Assembly (NCBI RefSeq): GCF_023091745.1
Contig: NC_068934.1
Location: forward strand, 51,893,175 to 51,957,174
Source: Budorcas taxicolor
Taxonomy: Eukaryota > Chordata > Mammalia > Artiodactyla > Bovidae
Length of the DNA stretch: 64,000 nucleotides
Reading direction: 5' to 3'
Every line of letters starts with the position of its first letter. Position 1 is the first letter of the stretch. Shown one piece after another: positions 35,501-47,500 of this stretch. The notes under the pieces are model-generated. The model saw only the letters and a program-made list of their open reading frames with translations. It searched no databases and was not told the DNA's origin. The translations under genes and the position numbers were made by a program.

Positions 35501-38500
35501 GTGAAGAAGAACTAAAGGGCCTCTTGATGAAAGTGAAAGAGGAAAGTGGAAAAGTGGGCTTAAAGCTCAACATTCAGAAAACGAAGATCATGGCATCCAG
35601 TCCCATCACTTCATGGGAAATAGATGGGGAAACAGTGGCTGCCTTTATTTTGTTGGGCTGCAAAATCACTGCAGATGGTGATTGCAGCCATGAAATTAAA
35701 AGACGCTTATTCCTTGGAAGGGAAGTTATGATCAACCTAGATAACATATTCAAAAGCAGAGACATTACTTTGCCAGCAAAGGTCCTTCTAGTCAAGGCTA
35801 TGGTTTTTCCAGTGGTCATGTACGGATGTAAGAGTTAGACTGTGAAGAAAGCTGAGCGCCAAAGAATTGATGCTTTTGAACTGTGGTGTTGGAGAAGATC
35901 TTGAGAGTCCCTTGGACTGCAAGGAGATCCAACCAGTCCATCCTAAAGGAGATCAGTCCTGGGTGTTCATTGGAAGGACTGATGCTGAAGCTGAGACTGG
36001 AATACTTTGGCCACCTGATGTGAAGAGCTGACTCATTTGAAAAGACCCTGATGCTGGGAAAGATTGAAGGCGGGAGAAGAAGGGGATGACAGAGGATGAG
36101 ATGGTTGGATGGCATCACTGAGTCAATGGACATGAGTTTGGGTAATCTCTGGGAGTTGGTGATGTACAGGGAGGCCTGGCGTGCTGTGGTCCATAGGGTT
36201 GCAAAGAGTCGGACACAACAGAGCAACTGAACTGAATTGAACGGTATTACAATTACAATATTGTAGGACTTACGTAATTGCCCCAGGGATATAGATACAC
36301 AAATGGAGAATTAACCAGTGTGATAAATGCCATTTTGTCAACACTAAGTTCTGCATACAAGATACAGAAGCAACATCTCCATCAGACCTGGAAGCGTTTC
36401 TGGACAGAATTTAGAGAGGGAATGCCATAACATGTAATTTGAAAATTAACAGCTATCTATGGGAACAAAAAGATGTTCCATGACATGGGATTCCACTTCT
36501 TTGCAGACATCATATGGCTAAAAGTGTTTTTATCCTTGGCCATGAGTATTGTATTGATTTGTTCCTAAGCTCTGTTAGCTGAATGGTTATGGATGCTCAG
36601 AGAATGGTCATCACATCATAGTTGCCCATGTGTGATGGGTATATATCCTATTAAACTAAACATATGGGTACACAGCAATGTGTCATTAGTGGTCTATTGA
36701 AAAAGTATGCCATAATTTTGATTTTTGCAAAAACAGTTCTCTAAAGATAACTTTGACAACCATACAATTAATCCAATAACTGCTGTTTCAGTATCTTTAA
36801 GTCCTGTGACAGTACTTCTTCTGAAATAGACAATCATTGCCACCACTGAAGTATGTCTCCCACAGACACATTGGAGAACTGAGGAGAGTCTTATCACCCA
36901 TCTGCATAATGGTAACTGTTGCTCAGCTAAAAACTATGAAACTGGAATTAGTGAAGCTCAGTCGTGTCCGACTCTTGCAACCCCATGGACTATACAGTCC
37001 ATGGAACTCTCCAGGCCAGAATACTGGAGTGGGTAGCCTTTCCCTTCTCCAGAGGACCTTCCCAACCCAGGGGTCAAACCCAGGTCTCCCACATTGCAGG
37101 CAGATTCTTTACCAGCTGAGCCACAAAGGGAGCCCAAGAATACTGGAGTGGGTAGCCTATCCCTTCTCCAGCGGATCTTCCCGACCCAGGAATCAAACTG
37201 GGGTCTCCTGCATTGCAGGCGAATTCTTTAACAACTGAGCTATGAGGGAAGCCCCTATGAAATTGGAATATATCATAATAAATGTAAATTTGATAACAGT
37301 TCAGAATCAGAGTACTCACTTTCAACAAACCTGTAACCCAGGCATCTGTGAAAATGTCATGAGAAAATGCAGAGATCAATATTCTTATTGAGTTATAATT
37401 GACAGATACAACGATATATATTTATAGTGTACAACATGATGTTTTGACATATGAATACAATATGAGCTACATTACCTGTATGTATTGAATTGGTCATACT
37501 ATTTTTATCCTTCTTTACGTTAATGTGATGTATCACATTAATGATTGTGTATGTTGAACTATTCTTGCATCCCAGGGATAAATCCCACTTCCCACTTTAT
37601 CAGTTCAGTTCAGTTCAGTCACTCAGTTGTGTCCAACTATTTGTGACCCCATGGACTGCAGCACACCAGGCTTACCTGTCCATCACCAACTCCCAGAGAT
37701 TACCCAAACTCATGTCCATAGAGTCAGTGATGGCATCCAACCATCTCATCTTCTGCATCCCCTTCTCCTCCTGCCTTCAATCTTTCCCAGCACCAGGGTC
37801 TTTTCCAATGAGTCAGTTCTTCACATCAGGTGGCCAAAGCATTGGAGCTTCAGCTTCAGCATCAGTCCTTCCAATGAATATTCAGGACTGATTTCCTTTA
37901 AGATTGACAGGTTTGATCTCACTGTCCAAGGGATTCTCAAGATCTTCTCCAACACCACAGTTCAAAAGCATCGATTCTTAGGCGCTCAGCTTTCTTTATG
38001 GTCCAACTCTCACATCCATACATGACTACTGGCAAAACTGTAGCTTTGACTAGATGGACATTTTCAGCAAAGTAATGTTTCTGCTTTTTAATATGCTAAG
38101 TTTGTTGTAGCTTTTCTTCCAAGGAGCTAGCACCTTTTAATTTCATGGCTATAATCACCATATGCAGTGATTTCGGAGCTCAAGAAAATAAAGTCTGCCA
38201 CTGTTTCCATTGTTTCCCAATCTATTTGTCATGAAATTATGGGACTGGATGCATGATCTTAGTTTTTTGAATGTTCCATTTTAAGCCAGTTTTTTCACTC
38301 TCCTCTTTCACTTTCATCAAGAGGCTCTTTGGTTCCTCCCACTTTATCAGGGTGTATGATTCTTTAAGTGTACCATTAAATTAAGCTTGCTAATATTTTG
38401 TTGCTTCATGATTGGTTCTTAGTAGGTTGTATGTTTCTGAAATTTATCCATTCCTTAAAGGCCATCCAGTTTGTTAGCATATAATTATTTGTAGTACATG

Positions 38501-41500
38501 CTTATGATCCTTTGTATTTCTGTGGTATCAGTTTTAATGTTTCCTCTCATTTCTGATTTTATTCATTTGAGTTTTCTCAATGAAGAAGTCTAGTTTTTGG
38601 TCAGTCTAGCTAATAGTTTGTCAATTTTGTTGATTTAAAAAAAACCCTCTGCTTCATTGATATTTTATATTTTCTAATCTCTATTTTATTTATCTCTGCT
38701 CTGATCTTTGTTACTTCCTTCCTCTGCTAGCTTTAAGTTTAGTTTCCTGGTTCCTTGAGGTGTAAAGTTGGGGTGCTAATTTGAGTTCTCTCTTTTTTAA
38801 CATAGGAATTTATTGTTATAAACTGTGTTAAAAATTGTTTTAAAATGCTTTTGCTGCATTCCATGGCTTTTTTTATGTTGTACTTGCATTTTCCTTGGTA
38901 TCATATTTTTGTTTCTCTTTTGATTTCTTCTTTGATCCATTGATTGTCCTGGAGAGTGCTGTTTAATTTCATCATGCTTGTGAATTTTCAGTTTCCTTTT
39001 GTTATTAATTTCGAATTTTATAATAAATAACTTCCAATTTCCAAAGAGGTTGGAAAAGATACTCGATATAATTTTGTTGTTGTTTAGTTGCTAAGTCATG
39101 TCCGACTCTGAGACCCCATAGACTGTAGCACACCAGGCTTCCCTGTCCTTCACCCTTTCAGATATGACTGCAATCTTCTTAAATTTGTTAAAGCTTATTT
39201 CACGACCTAACTTATGATCTATCTTTTATGTGCACTTGAGAAGTATGTATATTCTGCGGTTGTTACATAGGATGTTCTATATATTCTATTAAGTTCCTTT
39301 AATCTAAAGTGTACTTCATATTTTCTATTTCTTCCTGATTTATTTTTAGGAGACTACTCCTGTCTAAGAATTTATCCATTTCTTCCAGGTTGTCCATTTT
39401 ATTGGCATGTAGTTGCTTGTAGTGGTCTTTTACAATCTTTTGTATTTTTGTGGTGTCCACTGTAACTTCTTTTTCATTTCTAATTTTATTGATTTGAGTC
39501 CTCTCTCTTTTTTTTCTGATGAGTTCAGTGAAAGGCTTATCAATTTTGCTTATCTTTTTGAACCAACTCTTAGTTTTATCTTTGCTATTGTTTTCTTCAA
39601 TTCTATTTTATTTACTTCTTCTCTAATCTTTATGATTCTTTCTTTTTACTATCTTTGGATTTTTTGTTGTTGTTGTTGTTCTTCTTTCTCTAGTGGCTTT
39701 AGGTGTAAGGTTATGTGGTTAATTTGTGATTTTTCTTGCGTGCTTAAGCAAGATAGCATTGCTATAAACTTCCCTCCTATAATTGCTTTTTCCACAACCC
39801 ATAGGTTTTGGATGGTGATGTTTGTTTGCAGATGACATGATTTCTATACATAGAAAATTTTAAAGGTGCTAGAGTTGAACTATGAAGAAGGCTGAGCACC
39901 GAAGAATTGTTGCTTTTGAACTGTGGTGTTGGAGAAGACTCTTGAGAGTCCCTTGGACTGCAAGAGATCCAACCAGTCCATTCTGAAGATCAACCCTGGG
40001 ATTTCTTTGGAAGGAATGATGCTAAAGCTGAAACTCCAGTACTTTGGCCACCTCATGCAAAGAGTTGACTCACTAGAAAAGACTCTGATGCTGGGAGGGA
40101 TTGGGGGCAGGAGGAGAAGGGGACGACAGAGGATGAGATGGCTGGATGGCATCGCTGACTCGATGGACTTGAGTCTGGGTGAACTCCGGGAGATGGTGAT
40201 GAACAGGGAGGCCTGGCGTGCTGCGATTCATGGGGTCGCAAAGAGTCAGACACGACTGAGCGACTGAACTGAACTGAACTAGAAAACTACTAGAGCTCAT
40301 CAACGAATTCAGTAAAGTTGTAGGATACAAAATTCATACACAGAAATTTGTTGCACTTCTATATGCTAACAACAAAAGAACAGAAAAAGAAATTAAAGAA
40401 ACAATCCTACCTAAGGAGAGAAAAGTGGCAAGAATACACAGAAGAACTGTACAAAAAAGATCTTCACCACCCAGATAATCATAAAGGTGTGATCGCTCAC
40501 ACTCACCTAGAGCCAGACATCCTGGAATATGAAGTCAGGTGGGCCTTAGGAAGCATCATTATGAACAAAGTTAGTGGAGGTGATGGAATTCCAGTTGAGC
40601 TATTTCAAATCCTGAAAGATGATGCTGTGAAAGTGCTGCACTCAATATGGCAGCAAATTTGGAAAACTCAGCAGTGGCACAGGACTGGAAAAGATCAGTT
40701 TTCATTCCAATCCCAAAGAAAGGCAATGCCAAAGAATGCTCAAACTACTGCACAATTGCACTCATCTCACATGCTAGCAAAGTAATGCTCAAAATTCTCC
40801 AAGCCAGGCTTCAGCAATACATGATCCGTAAACTTCCAGATGTTCTAGTTGGATTTAGAAAAGGCAGAGGAACCAGAGACCAAATTGCCAACATCTGCTG
40901 GATCAACAAAAAAGCAAGAGAGTTCCAGAAAAATATCTATTTCTGCTTTGTTGACTATGCCAAAGCCTTTGACTCTGTGGATCACAATAACCTGTGGAAA
41001 ATTCTGAAAGAGATGGGAATACCAGAGCACCTGACCTGCCTCTTGAGAAACCTGTATGCAGGTCAGGAAGCAACAGTTAGAACTGGACATAGGAAAAGGA
41101 GTACGTCAAGGCTGTATATTGTCACCCTGCTTATTTAACTTATGTGCAGAGTACATCATGAGAAACGATGGGTTGGAAGAAGCACAAGCTGGAATCAAGA
41201 TTGCTGGGAGAAATATCAGTCACCTCAGATATGCAGATGACACCACCCTAATGGCAGAAAGTGAAGAAGAACTAAAGGGCCTCTTGATGAAAGTGAAAGA
41301 GGAGAGTGGAAAAGTGGGCTTAAAGCTCAACATTCAGGAAACGAAGATCATGGCATCCAGTCCCATCACTTCATGGGAAACAGATGGGGAAACAGTGGCT
41401 GCGTTTATTTTGTTGGGCTGCAAAATCACTGCAGACGGTGATTGCAGCCGTGAAATTAAAAGACGCTTACTCCTTGGAAGGGAAGTTATGACCAACCTAA

Positions 41501-44500
41501 ACAGCATATTCAAAAGCAGAGACATTACTTTGCCAACAAAGGTCCTTCTAGTCAAGGCTATGGTTTTCCCAGTGGTCATGTATAGATGTGAGAGTTGGAC
41601 CTGAATAATTGATGCTTTTGAACTGTGATGTTGGAGAAGATCTTGAGAGTCCCTTGGACTGCAAGGAGATCGAACCAGTCCATCCTAAAGGAGATCAGTC
41701 CTGGGTGTTCATTGGAAGGACTGATGTTGAAGCTGAAACTCCAATACTTTGGCCTCCTTATGCGAAGAGCTGACTCATTTGAAAAGACTCTGATGCTGGG
41801 AAAGATTGAAGGCAGGAGGAGAACAGGACAACAAAGGATGAAATGGTTGGATGACATCACTGACACAATGGACATGGGTTAGGGTGGACTTCAGGAATTG
41901 GTGATGGACAGGGAGGCCTGGCGTGCTGTGTTTCATGGGTTCACAGAGAGTCAGACACGAATGAGTGACTTAACTGAAGGAGACAAAGACCTACACTCTG
42001 AAAACTATAAGACCTTTATGAAAGAAATTGAAGACAATACAAAGAGATGAAAATATATACTATGTTCTGGGATTGGAAGAACCAATATTGTCAAAATGAT
42101 TATACTAGCTAAGGCAATCTACAGACTCAATGCAACCCCTATCAAATTACCAATGGCATTTTTCACAGAACCAGAACAAAAAAAAATCTTAAAATGAGTA
42201 TGGACACACAGAAGACTCCAAACAACCAAAGTAATCTTGAGAAAGAAAAATGGAGCTGGAGGAATCAGCTGTGGTCATCAAAACAGTATGGTACTGGTAC
42301 CACTAGATAGATAAATCAATCAATATGGAGCAGGATAGAAAGCCCAGAAATAAACCCACACACTTATGGTCAATTAATCTACAACAAAGGAGGCAAGACT
42401 ATACAATAGAGGAAAGACATAAGTGGTGCTTGAAAAACTGCAAAGCTCCATGTTTTAAAAAGATGACATTAGAACATTTTTTAACACCATACACAAAATG
42501 TAAAATCAAAATGGATTAAAGACCTAAATGTAAGACTGAATACTATAAAACTCTTAGAGGAAAACATACGCAGAACACTCTTTGACATAAATCACAGCAA
42601 TATCTTTTTTGAGCCATATCCTAGAGTAATGGAAATAAAAGCAAAAATAAACAAATGAGACCTAGTCAAACTTAAAAGCTCTTGCACGGCAAAGGAAACC
42701 ATAGACAACATAAAAAGGCAGCCTTTGCGATGGGAGAAAATATTTGCAATAGATGCAACCGACAAGAGATTAGTCTCCAAAATTTACAAACAGCTCATGT
42801 GTCTCAATATAATAAGAAATTTAGAAAGATGGTAATGATAACCCTGTATGCGAGACAGCAAAAGAGACACAGATGTACAGAACAGACTTTTTGACTCTGT
42901 GGGAGAGGGAGAGGGTGGGATGATTTGGAAGAATGGCATTGAAACATGTATAATATCATATAAGAAACAAATCCCCAGTCTAGGTTTGATGCAGGATACA
43001 GGATGCTTGGGGCTGGTGCACTGGGATAACCCAGAGGGATGGTATGGGGAGGGAGGTGGGAGGGGGTTCAGGAGTGGGAACTTATGTACACCCGTGGTGG
43101 ATTCATGTTGATGTATGGGAAAACCAATACAGTATTGTAAAGTAAAAAAAAAAATTTTTTTTTAATTAAAAAAAAAAAAAATCAAAAGAGCAAACAACCA
43201 AACAATGGGCAGAAGACCTAAATAGACATTTTTCCAAAAAGACATATAGAGAGTCAGGAGGCACATGAAAAGATACTCAACATCACTAATTATTAGAGAA
43301 ATGCAAGTCAAAACTACAATAAGATATTGCCTCACACTGGTCAGAATGTGTAGTCTTAGTCAATCAGTCGTGTCTGACTCTTTGCTACCCCACGGATTGT
43401 AACCTGCCAGGCTCCTCAGTCCGTAGGATTCTCCAGGCAAGCATACTGGAGTGGGTTGCCATTCCCTTCTCCAGAGGCCCTTCCCAACCCAGGTCTCCTA
43501 CATTGCAGGTAGATTGTAGTCAAAACGGCCATCAACAAAAAAATCTACAGACAATAAATGCTGGAGAAGTTGCAGAGAAAAGAAAACCCTCCTATACTGT
43601 TGGTGGGAATGTAAACTGGTATAGCCTCTATGGAGAATAGTGAGGAGGTTTCTTTAAAAACTAAAAATATAGCTATTATAGGATCTAACAATCTCACTCC
43701 TGGGCATACATCAGGAGAAAAACACTGTTCAAAAGGATACATGCTCCCCTGTGTTCATAGAGCACTATTTACAATAGCCAAGACATGGAAACTATTTAAA
43801 TATCCATCAACTGTTGAATGGATAAAGATGTGGTTCATATATACAAAGGAATACTACTCAGCAACTAAAAAGAATGATAATACCATTTGTAGCAATGTTG
43901 ATGGACCTGGAGATTATCATATTAAGTGAAGTTAGTCATACAGAGAAAGACAAATATATGATATTGCTAATATGCAGATGGTGATTGCTGCCATGAAATT
44001 AAAAGACGCTTACTCCTTGGAAGGAAAGTTATGACCAACCTAGATAGCATATTCAAAAACAGAGATATTACTTTGCCAACAAAGGTCCGTCTAGTCAAGG
44101 CTATGATTTTTCCAGTGGTCATGTATGGGTGTGAGAGTTGGACTGTGAAGAAAGCTGAACACCGAAGAATTGATGCTTTTGAACTGTGATGTTGGAGAAG
44201 ACTCTTGAGAGTCCCTTGGACTGCAAGGAGATCCAACCAGTCCATCCTAAAGAAGATCAGTCCTGGGTGTTCACTGGAAGGACTGATGCTGAGGGTGAAC
44301 CTCCAATACTTTGGCCACCTCATGCGAAGAGTTGACTCATTGGAAAAGACCCTGATGCTGGGAGGGGTTGGGGACAGGAGGAGAGGGGATGACAGAGGAT
44401 GAGATGGCTGGATGGCATCACCAATTCGATGCACAAGAGTTTGGGTGATCTCTGGGAGTTGGTGATGGACAGGGAGGCCTGGCGTGCTGCAATTCATGGG

Positions 44501-47500
44501 GTTGCAAAGAGTCAGACACGACTGAGCTGAGTGAACTGAATTGAACTGAACTGAACTGAATATGCAGAATCTTAAAAAAAAATGATACAAATGAAGTTAT
44601 TCACAAAACACTGACTTACAGAATGAACTTATGGTTTCCAGTGGGGAAGGGTGGGAGGGAGGGATAGACTGGGAGAAAAAATATATATAGTTCATTATTT
44701 TCTATTGATTTTCCATTTCCATTTTCCACTGTTGAAAGTGGTATTGAAGTCCCCTGCACTGCTGTCTATTTCAGCCTTCAGATTGTTAATATTTGCTCAG
44801 TATTTTATTTTGCCCTTCTCTTAATTTGTCTTTCTCTTTCTCTTCTTCTTTTGGGACATCCATAATGAGAACAGCATTTTATTTGTTGGTGTTCATAATC
44901 CAACAGGCATTCTGTACTCTAATATTTTTTCTTTGTTCTTCTCTGATTGGAAAATTTCAAATGACTTGTCCTTGAGTTCATAGATATTTCTTCCAATTTA
45001 TACATCTTTTGTTGGTGCTCTGTATATTGTTTCACTTACTGTATTCTTCAGCTTTAGAATTTGGTTCATATTTATCATTTCTAGCTCTCTGTTCAACTTC
45101 TCATTTTGTTCATGTATTATTTTCTTAATGTCATTGAATTGCCAACCTGCATTCTCTTGTAGCTCATTGAGTTTCCTTAAGACAGTTTCCTTGAATTCTT
45201 CATGAAGCAGTTCAAAGACATCCACTTATTAGAGGTCAGCTGCTGTCAAACTATTCTGTTTCTTTGCTGGTGTCCTGTTTCCTTGATCTTTTATGTTTCT
45301 TATAGTGTTGCATTGATGTATGCACATTTCACAGAACAATTACCTCTTCCAAACTTTATAGACTAGATTTGTTGGAGAAAGACCTTCACTTGTGGGGAAA
45401 TGAGCAGGTACCAGCTGGGTGGGATGTGCCAATTCCAGCTGTGAGGAAGGTCCAGTAGTGTAGTCTCCATGCAGCTCCGCCAAGTGAGCGCTGCATTGGG
45501 AGCAGCCCTCTAATATTATTGGTGCAAGGGCTGTTATGTGTATGGATGCCTACCACATCTTTCCTCAGAGTGTGCTGGTCATTTTGCCCTTGATAGGAGG
45601 TGTAATTGTTGTTGCAAGGTTCACAGCCTGCACTGAATGTTGGGTAGATCCTCCTCTTTGCTCCGTGACAGTCATAGCCCTGTCAAGGGTGGGATCTGAT
45701 CCCCAGTTGTTGGCATAGAAGCCCTAAGGGTCAGATTCCATAACGCTCCATTGCCCTTAAGTGCAAGCTTTGTGCCAAAGGAAGTGAGTCCTATAGCAAG
45801 TGGGGCCCATGTGATCACAGTGAACTTATGTACCTCCCATGCAAGCATTCACAGTTCTGCCCAGTAGCAGCCCAAATTTTCATCCCTGCTCTGTTGTGTT
45901 CATCCTGACATAGTACTATAGTGGCTCTGGGAGCTGGCATGCTGAAGCTGCAGGGATCAAGGTGGCTGTCCTTCTGCCTGGGACTTGGGGGCCTGCCTCT
46001 TTAAATCCCTCTTTTAAAATATTTGCTTCTGTGTTTCTTTCTTCTCCATCTTATCAAATTCCTCTCAAAATTTTCCTCTCTGCTTCTGTCATGACTGTCT
46101 TCTATATTGTTTTAGAAGGAAACCTGTTGCCCAAAGCCAACAAACCCAAAGTCAGCAAGGAGGGTCTCATATGCAACCCATCAGCCACTGTGATGGATTT
46201 ATTCCACAGACATTGTTTTCAAATAAGTTCTGTTGTAAACTGTGTGAGCCTAAATTAGCAAGTACAACTTTAGATTCCCTGAGTGTAGGTTTTATACAGA
46301 ATCCCTATGCTAAAAGCATGTGTTAGTAGAAGGGACAGTTATGATATTTTAAAATTCCAAAATATTGCAACCTGCCTATATGATTTGAAATGGTGTCGAC
46401 CCAATACTAGTAACAGAATAGAGAAGAGGCTTTGATACATTCAGTTTCTGTTTACACACAGGAAGTTTTCTTCTCAGATCTGCCATTTATTATTGATTCT
46501 TTAAGGATTCAAAGTGCTTTCTTTTTGCTAGTTTTTACAAGAGGTTGTTATTGTTCCTGTTTGGGAGGAAGTTTATAATCAGGTTGTGTTTCCTCCAGCT
46601 TGCCATTGTTGATACCTTTACAGTCATTGCCCCCAATTTCATCATTTACTGCTCACTACGTTTCTTGGCTGGAATGTCTGCTACATGTCTCCTGACAATT
46701 AATGTTTTGCTCAGTAAGTCGATGCTTTGTATCTTCAGTGTTTTCCGAGTCTTAACTCTGACCTTGAAATTCCATGTTTACTTGAATTAAAATTTCCACT
46801 TGTGTTTTCTTTCAGCACTGGAATGGACAGAGCCCCGATTCCAAGCCATGGCAACAACACTGTTGATGGCTGCCAGTAGTCTGGGACAGACAATCTTTGG
46901 AGGCCTGGCTTTTGCCATTCGAGACTGGCACACTCTCCAGCTAGTGATGTCTGCACCACTCTTTGTTTTGTTTCTGGCCTCAAGGTATAAGCCTTCTTTC
47001 CTCCTTTGTCTTGTGAGAGTCTGGGGTGAGAATGTACATGGAATCAGATACAAGAATTCTGTTTGGTCCTGGTCTATCCCTGAGTATTGAAGAAGGAAAT
47101 GGCAACCCATTCCAGTATTCTTGCCTGGAAAATTCCATGGACAAGAGCCTAGTAGGCTACAGTCCATGGGATTGGAAAGAGTTGGACATGACTGGGTGAC
47201 TTTCATTTCACTTCATACCTGAGTATGTACTCTCCTTATATGTGCCCTATGTACAATTCAAGAAGCAAAATTGGTAGAGTTGCCAGATAAAATTAAGGAC
47301 ACTCAACGAAATTTGAATTTAAGATAACCAGCTAATATTTTTGTGAAATTATATCCCAAATATTGTAAGATACATAATTATACTGAAAATTGTTCATGAT
47401 TTATATGAAATTTCTAACTGGGTTCTGTATTTTTGTTTGCTACTGAATAAAACACAAGAAATCCCATTATATCCAAATTTCAAACAAGCAACAAATAATT

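Larger units (their letters stand above)
39818..44700 (+). mobile_element. Old L1, plus strand, split by several later insertions
   Basis: Plus-strand L1 pieces join across the insertions: 39820-39866 (TTTGCAGATGACATGATTTC, the FADDM site), 40283-40412, 41984-42815, 43180-43350, 43516-43968 and 44569-44700. ORF2 is degraded (EHFLTPYTKCKIKMD near 42500). The insertions are BovB (39867-40282), BovB (40420-41976), an L1 tail (42816-43178), a SINE (43352-43515) and BovB (43979-44558). Confidence 0.8.
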
